Notes: generated by a model not told the origin, from the sequence alone. Positions 47,876-57,194 are shown, counted from the first letter of the stretch. The stretch is 64,000 nucleotides of DNA from Flavobacterium limicola (GCF_003634755.1 NZ_RBXA01000001.1:1178001-1242000), one strand, 5' to 3'. A program made the numbers and translations.

Positions 47876-48385
47876 TTAGATTTTTATTTTTCCTTCATTA
47901 CCACTTATATAATTTGTTCCCGTTGCGACTGATGCAGCCATTCTTAGAAAATTAATCATCTGATTTCCTTCAGTGTCCCAAAAATAAGCACTTGTCGGTT
48001 TAACTTTAATCAGAGAAATGCTAGGGTCATTTTTACCTTCTTTAAACCATATATTTACAACAGGAGACCAAAGTTCTTCGATTTTTTCTTTATCGGTAAC
48101 TATTGATGCTTCACCATTTACAACCATGTAACTTCCTTTTCCGGGATGTGCAAAAAATAATTGAACACTTGAATCTTGCTCAATTTCTTTGTTTTTATCA
48201 CTATCTTTTTCACTGAAGAACCAAATGTTTCCTTTATCGCATACCTTTACAGCTCCCATAGGTCTGGTGGTTGCTCCATCATTGGTTTTGAGATTAGTAC
48301 AAAAAAGACAAGTGTTGATTTCTTCAACCAGGCGTCTAAGTTTATCGATTCCTTCTACTGTGTGTTCATTTGCTGTATCGCTCAT
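47876..48385 (-). CDS. Pyridoxamine 5'-phosphate oxidase-like general stress protein
   Basis: FMN-binding split-barrel protein of 169 residues, in the general stress protein 26 group. Visible parts are INTCLFCTNLKTNDGATTRP followed by MGAVKVCDKGNIWFFSEKDS, then KNKEIEQDSSVQLFFAHPGK and GSYMVVNGEASIVTD, and the C-terminal segment KPTSAYFWDTEGNQMINFLR. These match flavin-phosphate and dimer-interface regions of the family. The substrate is unknown; relatives bind flavins and are stress-induced. The gene is alone, with a 736-bp noncoding/pseudogene stretch upstream. Confidence 0.85.
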   Translation of the reverse strand: MSDTANEHTVEGIDKLRRLVEEINTCLFCTNLKTNDGATTRPMGAVKVCDKGNIWFFSEKDSDKNKEIEQDSSVQLFFAHPGKGSYMVVNGEASIVTDKEKIEELWSPVVNIWFKEGKNDPSISLIKVKPTSAYFWDTEGNQMINFLRMAASVATGTNYISGNEGKIKI

Positions 48386-48584
48386 AATACTATTTTTTTA
48401 TTTCAACGGAAATACATTGTAAATTCGTTTTACAAAGTTGGGAAACAAAGGAGTAAAATGTATTGCATAATTTAATTTAAAAGTTTCATTTTTTACAGAT
48501 TTCTTGTTGAGTAACAGCTGTGACTGCGAATTTGAATCCTTGAAAATTGGAGGACAAAAGCGGTTATAATTTTGAAAGAATATT

Positions 48585-49000
48585 TTATTTCTTATCGCTA
48601 TTGATCTCAAACCAGTATTCATAAGGATCCTGAATGTAGATTTTTTTGGTGTGTATCCCCGCGAACAGTGATTTTATCAAGTGTTCTTGCCCAGTTAGAA
48701 TAGGTGATATTTTGCGATTAGAATGCCTTAATCAATGCATAAAAAGGAATGACTTTATAAAGTCAAATTAACCGCCTTATATGTCGTAACGGGTTCTCTA
48801 ATATGAGTAAGATGAATTCTTTGTCTTCTCCTAAAGAAGCCATCGGATGCGTTACTTTTTGGTTAGATAGGTGATTTCTGAAAGTTTCAAAAAAAATTAT
48901 AGAGATTAACTGATTTTTACAAGTCTTTTACCGAAAGCGCTATGTGATCTAATTTCAAAGTAAACTTCTCTTGGCTTTGCACCAAAGACTTCTTGTATAA
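48585..49000 (-). pseudogene. Decayed VOC/glyoxalase-family pseudogene
   Basis: Read on the minus strand, the region gives pieces of one VOC (glyoxalase/bleomycin-resistance fold) protein in order but in different frames. They are QSQEKFTLKLDHIALSVKDL, then a TAA stop where a charged residue is expected, then KSVNLY; SLGEDKEFIL; NITYSNWARTLDKITVRGDT; and finally IYIQDPYEYWFEINSDKK with a stop at 48585. At least one in-frame stop and two frameshifts make it non-functional. The N-terminal QSQ suggests the remains of an exported form. The rest of the 48386-49121 gap has no other recognisable feature. Confidence 0.78.
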
Positions 49001-49121
49001 ATTAAGCAAAATAATATTGAAATTGAAATTTTGTTTTCAAATGGTTAATATAAAATTAAGCAGTTCTGTTTTTTACTTTTATACTAAATTTTTATAACAA
49101 AATTTTATTTTTGAGTAGTAA

Positions 49122-50177
49122 TTAGATAGTAGCAAGTACGGTATTTATCGTTTTAATCCAGTCCTCTTTATCGCCAGCATTCGTGTCTATAGCGGTGCTA
49201 TTATTGTTATACGGTTCGTATGTTTTTTTATTATCGCGTGAAAATAGTCCTACTGTTGCAGTTAAAGAAGCGCTGGCCAAATGCATAATTCCACTATCTG
49301 CACCGATAAAAATTTCGGTATTAGCAATTACAGCTGCAATTTCACGAATGTCTTTACTATAAAAGGTTGTGGCTTTAAATCCTATTTGTGAAATGTTTTC
49401 AACTGGTAAAACTTCAATAATGTTATAATTATTTGCGTATTCTAATTTTAATTTTTCATAAAATTCTTCCCACCAGGATTTTGAATAGCATTTATCACCA
49501 GTTGCATATGTAAATATAGAAATGGTTTTTTTGTCATTTTTGACTAGTTCTTTAACCTTTTTTTTACCTTCAGCAATTTCTATATCGCTTAATTTGAGAT
49601 TCAATGATGGAACTGGATTTTCGTTTGCGTTAAATCCTAACTTGGTTAAAAAACTTTTAAATTCATATATCGGGTATTTTGCGATATGCTGATAATCGGC
49701 GTATTTTAATTCCATTTCTGTATCTGAACTACCGAAAAACTTATATTTTGCATCAGCAAATTTTGTAGACAAACGTCCAGATGAAGAGTTTTTGGAAACA
49801 TTAAGAACAATATCATAACGTTGCTTTTTTATTTTTATCCAAACCTGAAAGTAACTGATTAAGTGATTAAAAGGTTTTTTAGGCAGCTCAATAATGGAAT
49901 CAATGTTGTTGTAATTTTGAAATATAATTGGTGCTAAACCGCCTTTTACAAATAAATCAATTTTACAATCAGGAAATGTTTTTACAATCTCTTGAACCAA
50001 AGGGGTTATTAATAATAGATTTCCCAATCTATGATTTGGTCTGGAAATTAAAATTCTTTTGATATCAATTTTTTGACTCAAATCATAATTTTGCTTCTTA
50101 TGTGAATTACCAATATTCTTGGTTAATCCATGCGTCACAATTCTTCGGTAGATATTTATTTTTTGTAAGATGCTCAT
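49122..50177 (-). CDS. Glycosyltransferase family 9 (heptosyltransferase-like) protein
   Basis: GT-B glycosyltransferase of 351 residues, of the family that adds heptose or similar sugars to lipopolysaccharide core on the cytoplasmic face. The N-terminal half begins ILISRPNHRLGNLLLITPLV, the usual GT9 opening. The C-terminal donor-binding half has EIFIGADSGIMHLASASLTA and TVGLFSRDNKKTYEPY, matching the conserved GADSG..HLA..L motif. The first 25 residues are basic and may touch the membrane. The gene stands alone, not in an LPS cluster, so acceptor and donor are unknown. Confidence 0.9.
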   Translation of the reverse strand: MSILQKINIYRRIVTHGLTKNIGNSHKKQNYDLSQKIDIKRILISRPNHRLGNLLLITPLVQEIVKTFPDCKIDLFVKGGLAPIIFQNYNNIDSIIELPKKPFNHLISYFQVWIKIKKQRYDIVLNVSKNSSSGRLSTKFADAKYKFFGSSDTEMELKYADYQHIAKYPIYEFKSFLTKLGFNANENPVPSLNLKLSDIEIAEGKKKVKELVKNDKKTISIFTYATGDKCYSKSWWEEFYEKLKLEYANNYNIIEVLPVENISQIGFKATTFYSKDIREIAAVIANTEIFIGADSGIMHLASASLTATVGLFSRDNKKTYEPYNNNSTAIDTNAGDKEDWIKTINTVLATI

Positions 50178-50285
50178 GTTTTGAAATCTGGTATAGTTTT
50201 GAACCTATTTTTTAGTTAGAAATTAAAGTTGATTAGGGATTTTTTTAATTAGTCATGTTAAATCCAAAATGTGCTTTGTACTAGG

Positions 50286-50293
50286 CAAATGTA
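50286..50293 (-). promoter_or_regulatory. Possible -7 element of the GT9 gene
   Basis: CAAATGTA on plus is TACATTTG on minus, an exact consensus match, but it is 108 bp before the start codon and lacks a clear -33 box. Confidence 0.3.
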
Positions 50294-50447
50294 CAATTTA
50301 GATCGAAATAATGCAGTTTCTTGTCTTCAATATAATAGGATCTTAAGTTGTGCTTAAAATATCGGAGTTTTATAAGTGCTGGTTATGAAATCCAGCAAAA
50401 AAGTATGCCGGAGGATTTTAATTAAGATTCGCTCTTATAGAATTATT

Positions 50448-51767
50448 TTATTTTTTTGTCAAAGTAAATTTTCCGCCGCCTTGTTTTAAAATCATCTGCT
50501 TTTCATTTGGTTTGAATTCTAATTTTATTCCTGCCATTTTAAATTCAAAATTGTTTTTTTCAGTGGGTTCCAGTGGAAAGGCAGATTGCCCGGTTGCCTG
50601 CGCAAAAAGTTTGGTGTTATCTTTTGTAATGGTGATTTTCATCGGAAATCCAGCATCTGAATATTCTCCTAAATAAGGATCTAAATCCTCGCTTTTTAGT
50701 GTAATAGTTTTAAAAGTTGGAATTGTAAACGGTTTGTTGTTATACGCACTCAAAGCGGCAATCATGATATCATTATTGTCATAAGTTCTCCCGTTAGAGG
50801 TTAATGCAACAGCTAATTTGTCTTCTGGGAAATACGCTAATGATGATCTGAATTCATCAATACCTCCGGTGTGACCAAAGCTTTTCTTTTCATAAAACGG
50901 ATACTGGAAAATCCCCATTCCGTAGTTGTCTTGCAGAGTTGTCATTTGCTTCAGACTGGTTTCGGAGATTATGGCATTGGAGAAAAGCTTTTCAATAAAT
51001 AGCACCAAATCCTGTGGATTAGAAACCACTGCGCCAGCTCCCATTGGGATTGACATATCCGTTTCCGGTTCTTTTTTCCATTTTTCAGAGAATGAATAGG
51101 AATTACTTTCGTTATTTTGAATGTTGATTTTGCTGCCAATATAGGTGTTTTTTAAGCCTAATGGTTTTACAATTTTATCGTTCAATATGGTTTTATATGG
51201 CTTTTTATAGGTTTTCTCAAGAATGTAACTCAATAAAACATAATTGGAATTGCTGTAATCGGCTTTGCTGTTGGGTTCAAAAATACTTTTTCCTTTGGCA
51301 ATGATTTCAACCATTTCTTTTTCAGATTTTGGTTGGGTGTTGTAGGTCATGTATTCCGAAGCATTGGTAAAATTATAAATTCCACTTCGGTGGTTTAAGA
51401 GATTACCAATGGTTATTTTATTGGCATTTTCTATGGTTGGGAAAAAAGTTTCAATGGTTTGGTTCAATGATAATTTTTTCTCTTCAATCGCTTTAAATAT
51501 TAATGCTGAAGTAAACATTTTTGATATCGATCCCACACGGTATTTGGATAAATTACTTGCTTTTTTATTGCTTTCTATGTCATCCATTCCAATAGATTTT
51601 GAATAAAGTAGCGTTCCATTTTGTGAAACGGCAATGCTTCCCATGAATTTATCTTTCGCTTCCAAAATCTGAAATAAACTGTCCAGTTTGGCGACGTTCA
51701 TTTTTTGAGCGTAGCTTGTTCCAACGAGGAATCCAAAAAATAAGGTGATTGCGATTTTCTTTGTCAT
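50448..51767 (-). CDS. Class C beta-lactamase-family serine hydrolase
   Basis: Exported serine hydrolase of 439 residues with the beta-lactamase/DD-peptidase fold. The signal peptide is MTKKIAITLFFGFLVGTSYA. The catalytic SxxK is S80-I-S-K83 in RVGSISKMFTSAL, the YxN motif is in ADYSNSNYVLLSYIL, and the third motif is FGHTGG. The C-terminal 110 residues (DLDPYLGEYSDAGFPMKITI onward) form an extra domain common in D-aminopeptidase/esterase relatives. Its substrate is not predictable, and a clinical-type beta-lactamase role is unlikely. No linked genes. Confidence 0.88.
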   Translation of the reverse strand: MTKKIAITLFFGFLVGTSYAQKMNVAKLDSLFQILEAKDKFMGSIAVSQNGTLLYSKSIGMDDIESNKKASNLSKYRVGSISKMFTSALIFKAIEEKKLSLNQTIETFFPTIENANKITIGNLLNHRSGIYNFTNASEYMTYNTQPKSEKEMVEIIAKGKSIFEPNSKADYSNSNYVLLSYILEKTYKKPYKTILNDKIVKPLGLKNTYIGSKINIQNNESNSYSFSEKWKKEPETDMSIPMGAGAVVSNPQDLVLFIEKLFSNAIISETSLKQMTTLQDNYGMGIFQYPFYEKKSFGHTGGIDEFRSSLAYFPEDKLAVALTSNGRTYDNNDIMIAALSAYNNKPFTIPTFKTITLKSEDLDPYLGEYSDAGFPMKITITKDNTKLFAQATGQSAFPLEPTEKNNFEFKMAGIKLEFKPNEKQMILKQGGGKFTLTKK

Positions 51768-52025
51768 GAGAGTTTAATTAATTGGGTTGTTTTAAAGCAA
51801 TAAAAATAGTCAATTATTTGCTTAGTAGATTGATTATTTGATGCTGAATGTTAGAATAGAAAGTAACGAACTTTCATGTAGTCAAGCCAAATCAAACTTC
51901 CTCGGTATCGTGTTACACAAAATAGAATTAATGTAAATTACGATTTGGAACCATAAAAAAGAGCAGCAATGCAAAAAGGTCCTGAAATATTTTGCAATCT
52001 TTGAACTCTAAAAAATTAAAGCATT

Positions 52026-52253
52026 ATGAGCAAGACAAAACTAACAATCAATCGCAATGGTTCTATAAAAATAGAAGGCGATTTTGAAATAACAGACTGT
52101 GAAGGAAAAACATACGGATTAGAAGGAAGAACGGCTTTAGGTCTTTGCCGTTGCGGATTATCCGTAAACAAACCTTTTTGTGATGGTTCCCACCGCAACG
52201 GTTTTGAGCATGAATCAGCTGCATTTGACTTGCCTCCAATGAAAATGAAGTAA
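52026..52253 (+). CDS. CDGSH-type iron-sulfur protein
   Basis: Small 75-residue protein that binds a redox-active 2Fe-2S cluster through three cysteines and one histidine. The motif is complete: C-R-C-G-L-S-V-N-K-P-F-C-D-G-S-H. The N-terminal strand region (KLTINRNGSIKIEGDFEITD) is typical of bacterial one-motif members. No transmembrane segment, so it is cytoplasmic. Function in bacteria is uncertain (iron or redox homeostasis). The gene has its own terminator. Confidence 0.92.
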   Translation: MSKTKLTINRNGSIKIEGDFEITDCEGKTYGLEGRTALGLCRCGLSVNKPFCDGSHRNGFEHESAAFDLPPMKMK

Positions 52254-52280
52254 TATCGTTTTCTGATTCGATTAAATAAG

Positions 52281-52313
52281 AAAAGCTACATTCCTAAAGA
52301 TGTAGCTTTTTCT
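52281..52313. terminator. Terminator between the CDGSH and S41 peptidase genes
   Basis: AAAAGCTACAT pairs with ATGTAGCTTTT around an 8-nt loop, followed by T; usable in both directions. Confidence 0.9.
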
Positions 52314-52347
52314 TGTTTTGTAATAAAATAAGATAACTGTGATTTTA

Positions 52348-53975
52348 TTATTCAGAGCCTAGTTCAATAGCTTTTTCTAAAATTTCATCCCGACCTTGTC
52401 TCAAACCATTTATTGTAGGCCTAATTTCTATGTCAATTTTAATTCCTTTTCTATGTGTCTCAGTGTTATTAGGATACATTATACCATTCCCTGAAATTGC
52501 AGTTTTGTAACCTCCAATATATTCAAAAACAACTACGTCTCCATCTGCACCCGCCGTTTGATTTCCTATTGTAATTACATTGTCTGCCGTTTGAAGCGCC
52601 ATGGCAGTGAACTCTGATCTGCTTATTGATTCTTCATTAACCAGAATAATAACTTTTCCTTTAAAATTTTTGTTGTTTTTGATTCCTGTTTGTAAGTTAT
52701 CCTTCAAGCTAAACATTCCTGGATAGTTCATATTTGGACTATAAACTTTACTGAAATCTCTTTTTTCTGAATTTAAATGTTTTGATAATAGTTTGTAGAT
52801 GAAAGCTGGATAATTTCTTAAGTCAATGATTATTGCTTTTTTATTTTCGAAAGATTTAAATATATTGGAAACATCAGCACCTTTTACACTTGCCATATTT
52901 ATGTAACCAATTGTTTCGTTTATTGATTTGGTTTTAATCGTTGTCGGATTATCCCAATATTTAAAGTCGTCGAAATTATACCGATTGACTTTAATTTTTT
53001 CAATCTGATTATTTCTTTCGATAGTTAATGTTGTAGAACTATCCGTTCCAAGAAGAATTTCGTTATAAGTTTGTCGAATTTTAATATTTGCATTTGACCC
53101 TGCAATATATTTGGATTTTTTTTCTGTTTCTTTTTGAATGTCTACCTCGTCAATTTTCAACAGTATATCGCCTAATTTTAAATTGTTGATTTTGGCAAGA
53201 GAATCATTGTAGAAACCTGAAACTACAGCTTTATTGTCAATGTTTGAAATTTTGATAGGAAGGTATTTGACTTTCTCAGCATTGAAGCTGACCCAAGCGT
53301 GCGTATCGTCTAATTTAGCAACCAGTTCTTTTACGAAAGATTGATATTCGTCTTTATTGGATGCACTTCTAAATTTTGGAATCATTTCTGTTAATACAGA
53401 ATCCCATTTTTGGTCTGCAAGATATTTGTATGGATAGAAATATTCGATGATATTCCAATATTTGAATAAGCCTAACAGTCTGTATTCTTCGCTTGGATAT
53501 GAAAAATTTTGATAAATAGGTTCATTTGTAACTTTAATTTTTCCAACAGGTTCTGCAGTTATGTAGAAATTTTCTCCTTGAAATCTATTTTCTTCAATGT
53601 ATTTTAATTTTGCTGTAAGTTCACTATTGAAAATCTCTGAATCTTGTGTCCAAGAAAGATTGAAATTTTTATCAAAATAAAGTTTGTCAGAACTACAATT
53701 TTTGCATTTTTCAATGTGCCCTAAACTGTCAATCCAATTACTGTAAATTTTTGATAATGATTCCGTATCGCTAGCTTCAAGTACTAGAGGAAGATATTTG
53801 ATAAATTCTTTGTCCCAATCGTATTTTCCCTTTCCAACTTCTGGATGATAATATTTTAGGAAACCATAAATTTTGCCAATTGTAACTAATTTTTCGGTGT
53901 CTGAAATCTTTTGTTGAGCAATTAGAAAATTAAAATTGAAGCAGATTAAAATTAAAAGCAGATTTTTTTTTTCAT
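52348..53975 (-). CDS. S41-family peptidase with start codon out of frame at an A10 tract
   Basis: Periplasmic serine peptidase with tail-specific-protease fold. The frame is open and conserved-looking well upstream of its only internal ATG (53385), giving an N-terminal domain with KIYGFLKYYHPEVGKGKYDW and LFKYWNIIEYFYPYKYLADQ, typical of this group. A PDZ domain follows (SLAKINNLKLGDILLKIDEV), then the catalytic core with VNEESISRSEFTAMALQTAD. The natural start ATG (53975-53973) is followed by ten A and is one base out of frame; eleven A would give MKKKNLLLILICFNFNFLIA, a good signal peptide. No ATG, GTG or TTG exists in frame between the tract and 53385. Slippage, phase variation, a sequencing error or recent inactivation are possible. 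Confidence 0.75.
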
Positions 53976-54112
53976 AGTATCGCCAATGTATTTCTTTATA
54001 ACTTCCCAGATGTATTGTAAATTTATTACTATTATAAATGATTAAATAATTGACGTTTTTGTTTTTCTGAGAAAATAAAGTGAAGGTTATTTATCAGAAC
54101 AGCATTGTAATA

Positions 54113-54973
54113 TCACTTATTTTTTAAACTGCTGATAATCGCCATCACATCCTGATCGCCTAATCCTTCTTGTTCAGCTGCGGCATAACTGTCATACAAA
54201 GGATGAATTAGCGGGGAATCGAGTCCGGCTTCTTTGGCCAGTCTTAAATCTTTAACTAAATGTTTCAACGCAAATGCTGCCGGATAAGAATCTTTCAGAA
54301 TGGAAGGTGTTTTGATATTAGTGATTCCGTTGCCACAAGCACCTTGATTGATGATATTGAGCATGTCTTCTTTACTTACGCCGTTTTTCTCGGCAAATAA
54401 AACCGTTTCAGCTATTCCTTGAAGGTTCAATCCTAATAAGTAATTGATGGCTAATTTAGCTGAACTTGCCACGCCAGGTTCGCCAACATGAATCGCAATT
54501 TTACCCAAAACGTCAAATATGGGTTTGGCTAATTCGTAGTCTTCACTCGAAGCGCCCACAAGAATGACCAGCGTTCCGTCTTGTGCCGGTTTTACACTTC
54601 CAGAAACGGGAGCATCTATAAAATGTACGTTATGTTGGTTGCAAATGGTGTTTAAATAACGCGAAGTTTCGGGGGAAACCGTACTCATATTGATGATTGT
54701 TTTACCAGGATTAGTTTTAGACAATAATCCTATAGGTCCTTCAAAAACTTCCTTGACAGCTGCGTCATTGGACAGCATCGTCAAAACGACGTCACAAGTT
54801 TCCATTAGTTCTTGCAGACTGCTTGCTGATTTTGCTCCTGCAGCCAGTAATGGCGTTTCTTTATCTTTGGTACGATTGAAAACCGATACTTCAAAACCTG
54901 CTTTGAGTAGGTTCATAACCATTGGGTTTCCCATGTTGCCAAGACCTGTCCATCCTAATTTTAATGTATTCAT
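54113..54973 (-). CDS. NAD(P)-dependent oxidoreductase, 3-hydroxyisobutyrate dehydrogenase family
   Basis: Beta-hydroxyacid dehydrogenase of 286 residues. The Rossmann N-terminus LGWTGLGNMGNPMVMNLLKA binds the cofactor, and the FNRTKDK after strand 2 suggests NADP rather than NAD, which is inference. The substrate-binding signature is DAPVSGSVKPAQDGTLVILV, and the catalytic lysine lies in SAKLAINYLLGLNLQ. The helical C-terminal domain ends at KNK. Likely substrates are small hydroxyacids or semialdehydes (glyoxylate/succinic semialdehyde reductase type). The upstream region marks the start of the cassette-like accessory stretch. Confidence 0.9.
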   Translation of the reverse strand: MNTLKLGWTGLGNMGNPMVMNLLKAGFEVSVFNRTKDKETPLLAAGAKSASSLQELMETCDVVLTMLSNDAAVKEVFEGPIGLLSKTNPGKTIINMSTVSPETSRYLNTICNQHNVHFIDAPVSGSVKPAQDGTLVILVGASSEDYELAKPIFDVLGKIAIHVGEPGVASSAKLAINYLLGLNLQGIAETVLFAEKNGVSKEDMLNIINQGACGNGITNIKTPSILKDSYPAAFALKHLVKDLRLAKEAGLDSPLIHPLYDSYAAAEQEGLGDQDVMAIISSLKNK

Positions 54974-54989
54974 AGTTTTTGTTATTTAG

Positions 54990-55044
54990 ATTATCTGCTC
55001 ATTGTGGCATATCACTGCGGTCGGGTTGGCCATAGTTTTATATG
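54990..55044 (-). repeat. Weak inverted-repeat site at the array edge
   Basis: On minus the short segment contains GGCCAACCCGACCGCAGTGA and ATGCCACAATGAGC, resembling arms of the larger sites in this region (GCCACAATGG-like). No complete palindrome; it may be a truncated site. Confidence 0.25.
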
Positions 55045-55470
55045 TTAATGATTATCTGTTTGATTTTTCTCAAGCTTACTTAAGTAAATAAAAACAAGTA
55101 AGTAAAAAACACAGAATAGCCAATCATTAAGTCCATAAATGGTATAATAAATCCCAGCCATTGTATCTGCTTTATAGACTGCAGAAAGGTCATTACTCAT
55201 AATCCATTTAGACCAGGTAATCCCATAAATAAATTTTTCAATGACAAAAACTCCAATCACCCATTTAAGATGTTCCCATTTAGGAACAATAGCTAAAAAT
55301 ACAAGACCCCAAACTACTATCATTAGTAATCCAAAATTGGACATAGTGACTGGGTCAGCTTCATTAATAACTTTATTGGTGAAAAATCTGGAAAATACAA
55401 GTACGCCACCAATATTCATTATACCCGATAAATACAGCCCTTTTTTAATAAATTCTTTACTTGGTTTCAT
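55045..55470 (-). CDS. Small membrane protein of unknown function
   Basis: Not recognised. A 141-residue protein with four predicted membrane helices: GLYLSGIMNIGGVLVFSRFF, FGLLMIVVWGLVFLAIVP, WVIGVFVIEKFIYGITWSKW and WLFCVFYLLVFIYLSKLEKN. Loops are short and the tail is polar. It resembles small integral membrane proteins common in Flavobacteriia accessory regions. It is in the same orientation as its neighbours and separated from them by noncoding repeat sites, so it may be a cassette cargo. Confidence 0.68.
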   Translation of the reverse strand: MKPSKEFIKKGLYLSGIMNIGGVLVFSRFFTNKVINEADPVTMSNFGLLMIVVWGLVFLAIVPKWEHLKWVIGVFVIEKFIYGITWSKWIMSNDLSAVYKADTMAGIYYTIYGLNDWLFCVFYLLVFIYLSKLEKNQTDNH

Positions 55471-55487
55471 AATAATTATTTTTAAAT

Positions 55488-55586
55488 TATGTACAACGAA
55501 TAACTACTGTTAACTGCTGGTTTATTTCTGGGAAAGAAATAAAAATTAACAAGTGGAACAGATTGAGAATATCCAAGCGAAGGGGT
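55488..55586 (-). repeat. Cassette-junction site with CGTTGTA end
   Basis: Noncoding stretch between two minus-strand genes. On minus it ends TTCGTTGTACAT shortly before the next start codon, like the ACGTTGTAG end of the site at 55.97-56.11 kb. The palindrome is weak: short arms such as CCAGCAGTTAACAG. Confidence 0.35.
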
Positions 55587-55937
55587 TTATACATTCAGAT
55601 ATTCATAAAGTAAATTTAGAAGTTTATAGAATGCAATTCCTATAGTTACTCCAATTAACATCCAAAAAAATGTTTGTTTTTTGTCTATTTTTACAAATTG
55701 TTCCTTGAGTAATACCCCATTTTCCTTTAATTCAAGTTTGATTTCTTTTTTGTCGAATTGCTTGTATTTGGATTCCAATATTAAATCTCTGGCTTGTAGT
55801 TTTATTTCATGGGTAATTCCAGAAAAAGAAAACTTTTTAGAAATTCTTTTTCCATTCAGTAAAACACTTTCAATTCCAAAAATAGAGTTTAAGAATTCTA
55901 TTTTATTCGAGTCAATATTAAATTCAGCGTATTTCAT
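55587..55937 (-). CDS. Hypothetical protein with one C-terminal membrane helix
   Basis: Not recognised. The 116-residue protein begins with a soluble beta-rich domain (MKYAEFNIDSNKIEFLNSIF, then GIESVLLNGKRISKKFSFSG, THEIKLQARDLILESKY, EIKLELKENGVLLKEQFVKI). It ends in one membrane helix, TFFWMLIGVTIGIAFYKLLN. Such tail-anchored small proteins are frequent in Bacteroidota genomes. The gene lies between two repeat sites and is another probable cassette cargo. Confidence 0.6.
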   Translation of the reverse strand: MKYAEFNIDSNKIEFLNSIFGIESVLLNGKRISKKFSFSGITHEIKLQARDLILESKYKQFDKKEIKLELKENGVLLKEQFVKIDKKQTFFWMLIGVTIGIAFYKLLNLLYEYLNV

Positions 55938-55969
55938 TATTGGTTTTATTTTTTTATAACGTTCTAGTA

Positions 55970-56112
55970 CTACAACGTGTTTGGTACTAATTTAAGCCCT
56001 ATTTTCGGATTTGCCAACCGAGCGATAGCGAACAGGCGAAGCAAATCTTCCAAATAGAAGACCAATTTCAAATTAAGCCTAATACTCAAATTGCATGTAG
56101 CGTGTGTTGTAG
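55970..56112 (-). repeat. attC-like imperfect inverted repeat
   Basis: CTACAAC (55970-55976) and GTTGTAG (56106-56112) form the outer ends. Inside them TACTAATTTAAGCC pairs imperfectly with the AAATTAAGCCTAATACT region. On minus it follows the alpha/beta hydrolase gene and ends CACGTTGTAG shortly before the next gene. Outer complementary 7-mers, inner arms and a variable middle are the architecture of integron attC sites, although the core is GTTGTAG rather than strict GTTRRRY. Confidence 0.5.
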
Positions 56113-56120
56113 GCAGTTCT

Positions 56121-57020
56121 TTATTTTGATGCTTTAGACTTTTTTATGTTCAAAGCTTTCTGTTTTATCCATTGAATTGAAATGTCAACAGGAGCTGTAA
56201 TATTGTCAGGAGCAATATTGTGTGCTAATGTTGAAAACAAAGCATACTCGAAAGGTTTGCCTTGAACTTTAAATGTATTTAATTGCTCAATGCACAATTT
56301 TACGGGAATTTGGATATCTTTCTCACCAAAAAGCCAAAGTCCTGGAATTGAAAGAGTATTCAAGTAATTTTTTGGGTCAGTAGTGGGAAATTGATACCGG
56401 TCTGGGTCATTTTTAGTATGTTCACGAGCATCTGATTCTGTATGGTTTTCCCAAAAGTTATTGTTTCCATTAGTATAAAACTGAAATCGTAGTTGTTCTA
56501 AAGTTGTAATTGTAGGGCAACTAAATAAAACCATAAATTCTATTTGTGGATTTTTGCTTGCAACAATAGGGATTATCCATCCTGCTTGACTGAAGCCAAC
56601 CAATCCAATTGGTGTTTTTTTATCCTTCAAATAAGTTTGAAATGTATTTACTGCTGCACGTGCATCGTGAGATAATAAATTAAGATTTGCAGGGTCAATA
56701 TTATTCGTGCCAACAGATGGTCCTGCATATACACCGCCTGATTCTCCAACTCCACGTTTATCATATGTCAATACAGCGATACCTTCTTTGGCAAGACGTG
56801 TAGCAAACTCCATTTCTCTTTTTACAGGATCAGACCCATGAACAATTACAACTGCTGCTAATGCTTTTTTAGGTGTTAAAATCGAGCCTGCAAGAGTGAC
56901 GCCTTGACTTTCAAACTTTATATCTTGAATGGTAAAGTCGGCCGATTGAGAAAATACCATATCTGGTAAAGTGATTAATAATAACCAAAGAAATAAGTTA
57001 GAAAAAAATTTATTATTCAT
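56121..57020 (-). CDS. Exported alpha/beta hydrolase
   Basis: Serine hydrolase of 299 residues with a signal peptide (FFSNLFLWLLLITLPDMVFS, ending near SAD). The alpha/beta fold is clear: AAVVIVHGSDP (oxyanion loop), AVLTYDKRGVGESGG, the nucleophile elbow GFSQAG, LWLFGEKDIQIPV with the acidic residue and TLAHNIAPD with the catalytic histidine. It belongs to the dienelactone hydrolase/esterase-like group; the substrate is unknown. It is the largest enzyme-coding unit in the putative cassette array and is flanked by inverted-repeat sites. Confidence 0.87.
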   Translation of the reverse strand: MNNKFFSNLFLWLLLITLPDMVFSQSADFTIQDIKFESQGVTLAGSILTPKKALAAVVIVHGSDPVKREMEFATRLAKEGIAVLTYDKRGVGESGGVYAGPSVGTNNIDPANLNLLSHDARAAVNTFQTYLKDKKTPIGLVGFSQAGWIIPIVASKNPQIEFMVLFSCPTITTLEQLRFQFYTNGNNNFWENHTESDAREHTKNDPDRYQFPTTDPKNYLNTLSIPGLWLFGEKDIQIPVKLCIEQLNTFKVQGKPFEYALFSTLAHNIAPDNITAPVDISIQWIKQKALNIKKSKASK

Positions 57021-57079
57021 TTTGATTTAATATAAAAATTAAGGTAGATTCTCCATTCTGAGTTAGCATTGCCTACAAT

Positions 57080-57194
57080 GTTAGGCTGTGAAAAAACTAA
57101 AATCAACCTCTTGAGAATCTCATATTTGAGATTTTTATTTGGTAGCCTCCAGATACTTTCTAAATTTGAAATATGTTTTTTCACAGCCTGACGT
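57080..57194. repeat. 115-bp segment bounded by 18-bp inverted repeats
   Basis: GTTAGGCTGTGAAAAAAC (57080-57097) is repeated inverted at 57177-57194 as part of GTTTTTTCACAGCCTGACGT (57175-57194), with 17 of 18 positions matching. It includes GTTAGGC, the canonical attC core sequence. The inside is AT-rich and noncoding. It could be a miniature inverted-repeat element or two opposed cassette ends. Confidence 0.6.
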
